A program made the translations under genes and the position numbers. A model generated the notes under the pieces. The model ran no database searches, was not told where the DNA came from, and saw only the letters and a program-made list of their open reading frames with translations. 64,000 nucleotides of DNA from Candidatus Frackibacter sp. WG13 (GTDB taxonomy: Bacteria; Bacillota; Halanaerobiia; Halobacteroidales; Acetohalobiaceae): positions 155,384 to 219,383 of the forward strand of contig NZ_FOTT01000002.1 in NCBI RefSeq assembly GCF_900114655.1, in the 5' to 3' direction. Positions 34,782 through 42,343 of the stretch are shown here, piece after piece (position 1 is the stretch's first letter; every line of letters begins with the position of its first letter).

Positions 34782-35348
34782 ATGTGGCACAAAGGTAAGG
34801 TCACATATGAAGATAGATGCAAGAACCTAGGCCAACGCGGAGTCGTCGTTTGGTTCACCGGTCTTTCTGGTTCTGGGAAATCTACGATAGCTGTGGAAGT
34901 AGAAAAAGAATTACTTAAGCAAGGTAAGGCTGTTTATAGATTAGATGGAGATAATGTCCGGCATGGTTTGAACTCTGACCTTGGCTTTGCTAAGGAAGAT
35001 CGAGATGAGAATATTAGACGGATTGCGGAAGTAGCTGCTTTATTTAAAGATGCAGGTTTAATAACGTTAGCTTCTTTTATCTCGCCTTTTCAGAAGATGC
35101 GTGATTTTGCGAGAGAAAGAGCAGGAGAAGATAGTTTTATTGAAGTATATGTGAAAGCGGATGTGGAGACTTGTGCTGAACGTGATCCGAAGGGATTATA
35201 TGAGAAGGCTAAGCAAGGAGAGATAGAGAATTTTACTGGTATTTCGTCACCGTATGAGGAACCGGATGATGCTGATGTGGTGATAGATACTGCTGAGTTG
35301 ACGGTGGAGGAATCGGTGGAAAAAGTTTTAGAAGCAATTGACAATTAA
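34782..35348 (+). CDS. cysC: adenylyl-sulfate kinase
   Basis: 188 residues from the ATG at 34782, beginning MWHKGKVTYEDR as CysC proteins do. P-loop FTGLSGSGKST (residues 25-35), then YRLDGDNVRHGLNSDLGF and ADVETCAERDPKGLYEKA: a complete active APS kinase making PAPS. The frame is open back to 34521, but those extra ~87 codons translate intergenic repeats, so the later start is preferred. Its own RBS is weak (AAAGG 13 nt upstream). It complements the CysN kinase-like domain that has lost its P-loop. Confidence 0.93.
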   Translation: MWHKGKVTYEDRCKNLGQRGVVVWFTGLSGSGKSTIAVEVEKELLKQGKAVYRLDGDNVRHGLNSDLGFAKEDRDENIRRIAEVAALFKDAGLITLASFISPFQKMRDFARERAGEDSFIEVYVKADVETCAERDPKGLYEKAKQGEIENFTGISSPYEEPDDADVVIDTAELTVEESVEKVLEAIDN

Positions 35349-35349
35349 A

Positions 35350-35425
35350 AACTTAGGTTAAGATTAAGGCTAAGGTTTAGCGTTTTTCCTTAACCTTAGC
35401 TTTAGCCTTAATCTCAAATTAACAG
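35350..35425. repeat. hairpin repeat after cysC
   Basis: AGATTAAGGCTAA (35361-35373) pairs perfectly with TTAGCCTTAATCT (35402-35414). The arms are hexamer repeats of the same family as at 33178. A T-run (GTTTTTCC) lies in the loop, so it is not a classical terminator. Confidence 0.7.
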
Positions 35426-35437
35426 GGGGGGGTTAAA

Positions 35438-37150
35438 GTGTTGAAAGATGGCTTGAAGGGACTTCCGATTGGGATAGATGATTTTAAAGATTTGAGAGAG
35501 AACAATGGTTATTTTGTTGATAAGAGTCTGTTTATCAAAGAGATTATAGATGATATTTCTAAAGTTAAACTAATTACTCGCCCCCGTAGATTTGGTAAGA
35601 CGTTGAACTTGTCAATGTTGCGTTATTTCTTTGAAGATGGAGAAGAAGATAATAGTGAACTTTTTCAGGATTTAGAGATCTGGCAGCAAGGAGAGGAATA
35701 TAGATCTGAACAAGGGAAGTATCCGGTGGTTAATCTGACTTTTAAAGATGTTAAGTTTGCCAATTTTGATTTATGTTATCAAAAGTTAATTATACAGATT
35801 AGTAATGAGTATAAAAAACATGATTATTTATTAGAGTCAGATAAAATAAGGGATATTGATAAAAAAATATATAATTCAATTATTAGTGAAAAAGCAAGTT
35901 ATGTTAGGTTTGCTTCTAGTTTAGAATTTTTAACAAAGCTATTAGCAGAATATCATGACGAGAATGTTATTGTCTTAATAGATGAGTATGATACTCCGAT
36001 TAATGCTGGATATTTAAATGATTATTATGAAGATATTATAGATTTTATGAGAGCCTTTTTAGCTGGTGGTTTGAAAGGTAATAGGTATTTAAAGACAGCA
36101 GTAATTACTGGTATATATAGAGTAGCGAAAGAGAGTATCTTTTCTGGTTTTAATAATTTGGAAGTATGTTCAGTTATAGATAATATTTTTACTGAGGAAT
36201 TTGGTTTTATAGAAAAGGAAGTTAAGGACTTACTTGCTTATTATAATCAAGAAGAGAGTATAGATGAGATTAGAGATTGGTATAATGGATATATTTTTGG
36301 GGATGAGACGGTTATTTATAATCCCTGGTCTATTTTAAACTATTTAAAGTATGGGAACTTAAAGCCTTATTGGGTGAATACCAGTAGTAATAGTATTATT
36401 AGACAGATGTTGGGCAAGACTGGAAAAAGCTTTAAAGAAAAATTACAGCTTTTGTTGAGTGGCAAAGAGATAGAGGATGTTAGAATTAATACTGATACTA
36501 ATTTCCGTGATATTCAGGATAGATCAGTTATTAATGAAAGTGTGCTCTGGAATTTGTTATTGGTGAGTGGTTATCTAAAGCCAGTTGGTCTTCACTATAA
36601 CAGCTTTGGAGATGCTATTTGTGATTTAAAGATACCTAATAAAGAAATAAGAAAATTATATAGAGATATAATTATGGATTGGTTTGAAGAAGGTGAAGTT
36701 GGTACAGAACAGATAAGAGAGATGTTAGAGGATTTGGTGAATGGAGATATTGATGACTTTGCAGAAAAGTTTAGTTATCTTGTTCGTAGGACTTTTAGTT
36801 ATTTTGATGTAGGCTATAATGCAGCGGAGAACTTCTACCATGCTTTTATCCTAGGCTTGTTAGTTAATCTCCAGAAGAAGTATAGGATAAAGTCGAATGC
36901 AGAATCCGGAGATGGTAGACCGGATGTGTTAATTATCCCTGAGGATAAGAGTAAGAGAGGGGTAGTTATTGAGTTTAAGGTAGCTAAGAGTAGCGAGGAA
37001 GAGGTTATGACTAAGACGGCTGAGGAAGCTTTAGCTCAGATAGAGAAGACTAATTATGAGGATGAGCTTCTTTTTAGTGGAATAGATGAGGTGCTAAAGG
37101 TAGCGGTTGTGCTTTGTGGGAAGAAGGTTTTGGTAGTTGACAGGGAGTAA
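35438..37150 (+). CDS. AAA-ATPase-like / PD-(D/E)XK nuclease-like fusion protein
   Basis: 570 residues. N-terminal AAA-ATPase_like domain: GIDDFKDLRENNGYFVDKS, TRPRRFGKTLNLSML (Walker A-like, about residues 47-60), NVIVLIDEYDTPINAGY (Walker B). The C-terminal PDDEXK_9-type domain shows GDGRPDVLIIPEDK and GVVIEFKVAKSSEEE, i.e. D and ExK nuclease ligands. GTG start with the unusual AACAGGGGGGGG run upstream. Proteins of this type occur in many copies in anaerobes and some Bacteroidetes; their role is unknown, possibly mobile or defence-related. Flanked by heptamer repeats on both sides. Confidence 0.85.
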   Translation: MLKDGLKGLPIGIDDFKDLRENNGYFVDKSLFIKEIIDDISKVKLITRPRRFGKTLNLSMLRYFFEDGEEDNSELFQDLEIWQQGEEYRSEQGKYPVVNLTFKDVKFANFDLCYQKLIIQISNEYKKHDYLLESDKIRDIDKKIYNSIISEKASYVRFASSLEFLTKLLAEYHDENVIVLIDEYDTPINAGYLNDYYEDIIDFMRAFLAGGLKGNRYLKTAVITGIYRVAKESIFSGFNNLEVCSVIDNIFTEEFGFIEKEVKDLLAYYNQEESIDEIRDWYNGYIFGDETVIYNPWSILNYLKYGNLKPYWVNTSSNSIIRQMLGKTGKSFKEKLQLLLSGKEIEDVRINTDTNFRDIQDRSVINESVLWNLLLVSGYLKPVGLHYNSFGDAICDLKIPNKEIRKLYRDIIMDWFEEGEVGTEQIREMLEDLVNGDIDDFAEKFSYLVRRTFSYFDVGYNAAENFYHAFILGLLVNLQKKYRIKSNAESGDGRPDVLIIPEDKSKRGVVIEFKVAKSSEEEVMTKTAEEALAQIEKTNYEDELLFSGIDEVLKVAVVLCGKKVLVVDRE

Positions 37151-37345
37151 TAGTTGACAGTTGACAATTTACAGTTGACAGTTAAAATCGTTTAAAGAGT
37201 TTTCGAGTTAAAGCAGTTTATACTTGAAGGTTTTAAAGAAGACGCTCTTGAATATCGAGAAAGAACAAAGAATAAGAAAAAGTAAACACTTCCAATAATG
37301 AATTAACTGTCAACTGTCAACTGTAAACTGATAAAAGTTGGAGGT
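37146..37345. repeat. repeat-bearing spacer between the AAA-ATPase and DUF2061 genes
   Basis: AGTTGACAG heptamers (37151-37181) and their inverse CTGTCAACTGTCAAC (37306-37330) form an inverted pair about 130 nt apart. Between them lies the frame remnant EGFKEDALEYRERTKNKKK (37228-37287), also seen in degenerate form before cysC. Confidence 0.65.
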
Positions 37346-37353
37346 AATTATTG

Positions 37354-37587
37354 ATGAGCAATAAGTTAAGACGAATATTGAAAAGTGTTACTTGGCGAAT
37401 AACAGCTACTACTACAACAATTTTAATAGTTTATTTTTTAACCGGAGAGTTTAAATTGGCTGGTTCAGCAGCTTTAATGGAAGTATTGTTAAAGACAACT
37501 ATTTATTACTTACATGAAACTGTTTGGGATAAGGTTGAGGTGGCGGAAAAGAACACTAATATAGAGAAAGTTAATTGTAATAATTAG
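37354..37587 (+). CDS. DUF2061 small membrane protein
   Basis: 77 residues with two hydrophobic segments: KSVTWRITATTTTILIVYFL (residues 11-30) and a second around SAALMEVLLKTTIYYLHETV. The sequence SVTWR...LHETVW is the DUF2061 pattern. ATG at 37354 with GGAGG 9 nt upstream. DUF2061 genes are often found near sulfate activation genes, which fits this place after cysC, but no biochemical role is known. Confidence 0.85.
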   Translation: MSNKLRRILKSVTWRITATTTTILIVYFLTGEFKLAGSAALMEVLLKTTIYYLHETVWDKVEVAEKNTNIEKVNCNN

Positions 37588-37679
37588 CTAGTACTTTCGT
37601 TTGAAAGGCATTTAAATATAAATTATTAATTTGGTAAATTTTAAAAGCGTTTATAAAGTTAGGATTGAGGGGAGAAATT

Positions 37680-38999
37680 ATGAGTAATAAAGTAAGCAAA
37701 TTACGAAAAGAAATATTAGAAAAAGTTAAAGAATTGCATAAATTACAAGAAAAGAATAGTGAGGATTTTAAGCCTGGTAAAGATGTAATTCCTTTTGCTC
37801 GTCGTGTTTATGATGAGAAAGAAATGATGTCCTTAGTTGATTCAGCCTTAGATTTTTGGTTAACGGCTGGTAGATATGCTGAAGAGTTTGAAGAAAAATT
37901 TGCAGATTATTTTGGTCTTAAAAGTTGTTCTTTAGTTAATTCGGGTTCATCAGCAAATCTAATAGCTTTGACGGCTTTTACATCACCTAAATTAGGTGAT
38001 AAAAGACTTAAACCTGGTGATGAAGTAATAACAGTAGCTGCTGGGTTTCCTACTACAGTAAATCCTATAATTCAAAATGGTTTAATCCCTGTCTTTGTTG
38101 ATGTTAATTTAGGTACGTATAATGTTAATATAGAACAATTAAGACAAGCTATTTCTTCGAAGACGAAAGCAATTATGTTGGCTCATACCTTAGGTAATCC
38201 ATTTAATCTTGAGGCAGTAATGGAAATTGCTAAAGAACATGATTTATATGTTATCGAAGATTGTTGTGATGCTGTTGGTTCAACGTATAATGATGAATTA
38301 GTAGGAACATTTGGGGATGCTGCTACAGTAAGCTTTTATCCTGCTCATCATATGACGATGGGAGAAGGAGGAGCTGTATTAGTTGATTCAACAAAGTTAG
38401 AGAGAATAGTACGTTCTTTTAGAGATTGGGGACGTGATTGTTATTGTGAACCAGGACAGGATAATACCTGTGGATATAGATTTGAACGACAAATGGGGAC
38501 TTTACCTTATGGATATGATCATAAATATATATATTCTCATATAGGATATAATTTAAAAGTTTTAGATTTACAACCAGCTATAGGAATCGAGCAATTAAAG
38601 AAGTTACCTTCATTTATTAAAAAGCGGAAGGAAAACTTTAAGAAATTAAAGGATGGACTTAAAGATTATGAAGATTATTTAATTTTACCAGAGGCAACTA
38701 AAAATTCTGATCCTTCTTGGTTTGGATTTCCGATAACGGTACGAAAAGATTCAGGGATTAATCGTGCTGATTTAGTTAATCATTTAGAAGAGAATAAGAT
38801 CATGACTAGAATGCTGTTTGCTGGTAATATTACTAGACAACCAGCTTATCAAAATGTTAAATATAGAGTAGTTGGTAATCTAGAAAATACAGATTATATC
38901 ATGAATAATACCTTCTTTATTGGAGTTTATCCAGGTATTGACCAAGAGAAGAGGGATTATATACTTCAAGTTTTTGCAGATTACTTCAGTAAGTTATAA
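37680..38999 (+). CDS. rfbH: CDP-6-deoxy-D-xylo-4-hexulose 3-dehydrase (E1)
   Basis: 439 residues. DegT/DnrJ/EryC1 aminotransferase fold, but the PLP-lysine is replaced by histidine in SFYPAHHMTMGEGGAV (H223/H224), the hallmark of 3-dehydrases. Cysteines in GRDCYCEPGQDNTCGYRF supply the [2Fe-2S] cluster. It removes the C3 hydroxyl of CDP-4-keto-6-deoxyglucose on the way to 3,6-dideoxyhexoses. ATG at 37680 after GAGGGGAGAAATT; a TTG at 37665 overlaps that site. The reductase partner (E3, ddhD/ascD) is not in the window. Confidence 0.93.
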   Translation: MSNKVSKLRKEILEKVKELHKLQEKNSEDFKPGKDVIPFARRVYDEKEMMSLVDSALDFWLTAGRYAEEFEEKFADYFGLKSCSLVNSGSSANLIALTAFTSPKLGDKRLKPGDEVITVAAGFPTTVNPIIQNGLIPVFVDVNLGTYNVNIEQLRQAISSKTKAIMLAHTLGNPFNLEAVMEIAKEHDLYVIEDCCDAVGSTYNDELVGTFGDAATVSFYPAHHMTMGEGGAVLVDSTKLERIVRSFRDWGRDCYCEPGQDNTCGYRFERQMGTLPYGYDHKYIYSHIGYNLKVLDLQPAIGIEQLKKLPSFIKKRKENFKKLKDGLKDYEDYLILPEATKNSDPSWFGFPITVRKDSGINRADLVNHLEENKIMTRMLFAGNITRQPAYQNVKYRVVGNLENTDYIMNNTFFIGVYPGIDQEKRDYILQVFADYFSKL

Positions 39000-39026
39000 T
39001 TAATAAGTGTATAGGAGGAGTTTATA

Positions 39027-39803
39027 GTGAAGGCTGTAATCTTAGCAGGAGGATTTGGAACAAGATTAGGAAACAGGACAAACTTAATACCTAAGCCTAT
39101 GGTTAAAATAGGGACTAAGCCTATTCTATGGCATATAATGAAGACGTACGCTCACTATGGAATTAATGAATTTGTTATTTGCTTAGGATATAAAGGTGAT
39201 GTAATCAAGGACTACTTTTTACATTATGAAGCTAGGAATAATGATTTTACTATTGGATTAGGTAGCTCTAACTTAGAATTTCATAATGGACATGGTGAAG
39301 AGGATTGGAAAGTAACTTTAGTAGACACTGGACTTAATACTTTAAAAGGTGGAAGGATTAAAAGGATTGAGGAGTACTTAGATGATGATATAAACTTATT
39401 AACTTATGGTGATGGAGTAGCAGACGTAAACATAGATGATTTAATTGAATTTCATAAATCACATGGTAAAATGGTTACTATTACTGGGGTGCATCCACCG
39501 GCAAGGTTTGGAGAGTTAATAGAAGAAGATAACGTAGTAAAATCTTTTGAAGAGAAACCTCAAACTTCCCAAGGGTTAATTAATGGTGGTTATATGGTTT
39601 TTAATAAAGAATTATTAAGTTACTTAAGACCAGACGAGGATTGTGATTTTGAAATAGGTCCTTTAGAGAGTTTATCAAAAGAAGGAAAGGTTATGGTTTA
39701 TAAACATAAAGGCAACTGGGAATGTATGGATCATGAGAGAGATGTAAAGCATTTAAATACACTATGGAATAATAATAATGCTTTTTGGAAGGTATGGGAA
39801 TAG
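39027..39803 (+). CDS. rfbF: glucose-1-phosphate cytidylyltransferase
   Basis: 258 residues, the usual RfbF length. Nucleotidyltransferase motif LAGGFGTRLGNRTNLIPKPM (residues 5-24), then PILWHIMKTYAHYG, NLLTYGDGVADV and KGNWECMDHERDVKHLN. It makes CDP-glucose from CTP and glucose 1-phosphate. GTG start with AGGAGGAG 7-8 nt upstream. Second gene of the dideoxyhexose cassette. Confidence 0.94.
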   Translation: MKAVILAGGFGTRLGNRTNLIPKPMVKIGTKPILWHIMKTYAHYGINEFVICLGYKGDVIKDYFLHYEARNNDFTIGLGSSNLEFHNGHGEEDWKVTLVDTGLNTLKGGRIKRIEEYLDDDINLLTYGDGVADVNIDDLIEFHKSHGKMVTITGVHPPARFGELIEEDNVVKSFEEKPQTSQGLINGGYMVFNKELLSYLRPDEDCDFEIGPLESLSKEGKVMVYKHKGNWECMDHERDVKHLNTLWNNNNAFWKVWE

Positions 39804-39805
39804 AA

Positions 39806-40882
39806 ATGGATAAGATATTTAATGGAGTTTTTAAGGATAAAAATGTATTAGTTACTGGTCATACTGGATTTAAAGGTTCTTGGCTAATAACTTGGTTAAA
39901 TGAATTAGGAGCTAATGTAATAGGTTATGCCCTTGATCCCTATAGAGAAAAAGATAATTTTGTAGTAACTAACCTAAGTAGTAAAATAACTGATATTAGA
40001 GGCGATGTACGAGATTTTGATAAACTATTATCAGTATTTGAAGAATATAAACCAGAAATAGTATTTCACTTAGCTGCTCAACCATTAGTAAGGTTATCTT
40101 ATGAAGAGCCAAGAGAGACTTATGAGACAAATGTAATGGGAACAGTTAACCTTTTAGAAGCATCTAAGCAGGTAGAGTCAGTAAGAGTAGTAGTGAATGT
40201 TACTAGTGATAAATGTTATGAAAATAAAGAAATGATTTGGGGATATAGAGAAAATGATCCCATGGGAGGATATGACCCTTATAGTTCAAGTAAGGGTTGT
40301 GCTGAACTAGTAACTTCTGCTTATAGAAGATCATTTTTTAATCCACAAGATTTAGACAAACATGGAGTAGCTTTAGCTTCTGTAAGAGCAGGAAATGTTA
40401 TCGGTGGAGGAGATTGGGCTAAGGATAGATTGATGACCGATTGTATAACTGCATTACAGGCAAGAAAGAAAATAAAGATTCGTAGTCCACAAGCAATACG
40501 ACCTTGGCAGCATGTCTTAGAGCCATTGAGTGGTTATTTATTATTAGCGTCAAAGTTATATGAAGAACCTAAAAAATATATAGGTGGATGGAATTTTGGC
40601 CCAGAAGAAAGCTCTATAGTAACTGTAGGAGAATTAGTAGAGAAGCTTATAGATTGTTGGGGTTCAGGAGATTGGATAGATACTTCATCCAATGATGAAC
40701 CGCATGAGGCTGAACTATTAAAGCTTGATATAAGTAAAGCAAGATATTATTTGAATTGGAGTCCAAGATTAGATGTTGAAGAGATGTTAGAATTGACTGT
40801 TGATTGGTATAAGAATTATCAAGATAATAATGTGTATGAATTGTGTGTAAAGCAAATTAAAAACTTCATTAAAAAAGGTTGA
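39806..40882 (+). CDS. rfbG: CDP-glucose 4,6-dehydratase
   Basis: 358 residues from the ATG at 39806, 2 nt after the rfbF stop; in-frame TTG 39785 and ATG 39794 would overlap rfbF. Rossmann motif TGHTGFKGSWL, then NVTSDKCYENKEMIWGYREN, DPYSSSKGCAELV (YxxxK) and RAGNVIGGGDWAKDRLM, all typical of RfbG. It makes CDP-4-keto-6-deoxyglucose, the substrate of RfbH. Confidence 0.94.
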   Translation: MDKIFNGVFKDKNVLVTGHTGFKGSWLITWLNELGANVIGYALDPYREKDNFVVTNLSSKITDIRGDVRDFDKLLSVFEEYKPEIVFHLAAQPLVRLSYEEPRETYETNVMGTVNLLEASKQVESVRVVVNVTSDKCYENKEMIWGYRENDPMGGYDPYSSSKGCAELVTSAYRRSFFNPQDLDKHGVALASVRAGNVIGGGDWAKDRLMTDCITALQARKKIKIRSPQAIRPWQHVLEPLSGYLLLASKLYEEPKKYIGGWNFGPEESSIVTVGELVEKLIDCWGSGDWIDTSSNDEPHEAELLKLDISKARYYLNWSPRLDVEEMLELTVDWYKNYQDNNVYELCVKQIKNFIKKG

Positions 40883-40888
40883 TAATAA

Positions 40889-41425
40889 ATGGAATTAATA
40901 AAGACGAAGTTACAGGGAGTATATATTATACAGAATCCAGTTTTCAGTGATAATAGAGGAGTTTTCTCTAAAATATATCATGAAGATATTTTTGAAAAAA
41001 ATGGATTGTGTACTGATTTTAAAGAGAGCTATTATTCTGTTTCTAAAAAGAATGTAATACGAGGAATGCATTTTCAATTACCACCTTATGATCATGAAAA
41101 ACTTGTATATGTGCCAAAGGGAGAAGTATTAGATGTGGTATTAGATTTAAGGACAAACTCTGATACATTCGGAGATTATATAGCTATAGAACTATCAGCA
41201 ACAAATAAAAAATCGATTTATATACCTAAAGGTTTAGCACATGGTTTTAAGTCTTTAAAAGATAACACAATTACAGTTTATAATGTTTCAACAGTTTATA
41301 GTAGTGATTATGATACTGGAATTAGTTGGAACTCTTTTGGCATGGATTGGGGATTAGAAGAACCAATAGTTTCAAAAAGAGACCAAGAATTCATAAGTCT
41401 TGATAAGTTTGATAGTCCATTTTAA
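40889..41425 (+). CDS. RmlC-like 3,5-epimerase (probable CDP-sugar epimerase)
   Basis: 178 residues, cupin fold of the dTDP-4-dehydrorhamnose 3,5-epimerase family: NPVFSDNRGVFSKIYHED, SKKNVIRGMHFQLPP (catalytic H), VPKGEVLDVVLDLR and IPKGLAHGFKSL. ATG 6 nt after the rfbG stop. In a CDP-dideoxyhexose cassette this corresponds to AscE, which inverts C5 to give the L-sugar ascarylose; substrate assignment is inference from neighbours. Confidence 0.88.
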   Translation: MELIKTKLQGVYIIQNPVFSDNRGVFSKIYHEDIFEKNGLCTDFKESYYSVSKKNVIRGMHFQLPPYDHEKLVYVPKGEVLDVVLDLRTNSDTFGDYIAIELSATNKKSIYIPKGLAHGFKSLKDNTITVYNVSTVYSSDYDTGISWNSFGMDWGLEEPIVSKRDQEFISLDKFDSPF

Positions 41426-41440
41426 GAAGGAGAGTTAACT

Positions 41441-42343
41441 ATGGAAAGGGTAGTAGTTACTGGAGGAACAGGATTTGTAGGTTCAAATTTAAGTAGAAGG
41501 TTAGTTAAAGAAGGATATAAGGTTCATATTATAAGTAGAAAAAGTTCTACTTATGAAAATATAGAAGATATATTAAATGAAGTAGAGATATTTGAGTATG
41601 ATAATCAAATACAGAATTTAATTGATTACTTTAATAATATAAATGCAGAAGTAGTATTTCATTTAGCTTCTTTGTTTATTGCCGAGCATGAGGCAGAAGA
41701 TATAGATGGATTAATAGATAGTAATTTGAAGTTTGGAACACATATTTTAGAAGCAATGGCTAAATCAAATGTTAAAAGAATCATAAATACAGGTACATCA
41801 TGGCAACATTATAAGAATGAAGAATATAATCCTGTATGTTTATATGCTGCAACTAAAGAGGCTTTTGAAAAACTTTTAGAGTATTATGTTAAAGCATTAG
41901 ATTTTAAAGCGGTAACGTTAAAATTATTTGACACTTATGGAGAGAATGATAGGCGTTCTAAACTTATTAATTTGTTAAGCAAGTTTGCTAAAGAAAAGAA
42001 AGTTTTGAAAATGTCACCTGGTGAACAAAAGTTAGATTTAGTTCATATTGAAGATGTAGTTGAAGCATTTATTTGTGCATATGAATTATTCGAAAAAGAG
42101 AACTTTGAACATGAAAAATATGGAGTTAGCTCTGGACGTGAAATTAAGTTAAAAGATTTGATAGGTTTATATGAAGAAATAACAGGATATGAAATTAAAG
42201 TTGAATGGGGAGGAAGACCTTACAGGAAAAGGGAAGTAATGGAATTATGGAGTGATTTTGAAACCTTGCCCAGTTGGAACTCGAAAATCTCATTAGAAGA
42301 AGGATTAAAGAGGATGGCGAAGAATGGAAATAAAGATAAATAA
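41441..42343 (+). CDS. NAD-dependent epimerase/reductase (AscF/RfbJ-like)
   Basis: 300-residue short-chain dehydrogenase. TGGTGFVGSNLSRRLV (residues 6-21), NTGTSWQHY, and YAATKEAFEKLLEYY (YxxxK). ATG after AAGAAGGAGAGTTAACT. In dideoxyhexose pathways the last step is reduction of the 4-keto group by such an enzyme (AscF for ascarylose, RfbJ for abequose). Which product is made here is not certain; the adjacent 3,5-epimerase favours ascarylose. The flippase gene overlaps its end by 20 nt. Confidence 0.82.
   Translation: MERVVVTGGTGFVGSNLSRRLVKEGYKVHIISRKSSTYENIEDILNEVEIFEYDNQIQNLIDYFNNINAEVVFHLASLFIAEHEAEDIDGLIDSNLKFGTHILEAMAKSNVKRIINTGTSWQHYKNEEYNPVCLYAATKEAFEKLLEYYVKALDFKAVTLKLFDTYGENDRRSKLINLLSKFAKEKKVLKMSPGEQKLDLVHIEDVVEAFICAYELFEKENFEHEKYGVSSGREIKLKDLIGLYEEITGYEIKVEWGGRPYRKREVMELWSDFETLPSWNSKISLEEGLKRMAKNGNKDK

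Noticed and set aside
37351..37353. TTG start 3 nt before the DUF2061 ATG
   Set aside because: The ATG at 37354 has better spacing to GGAGG.
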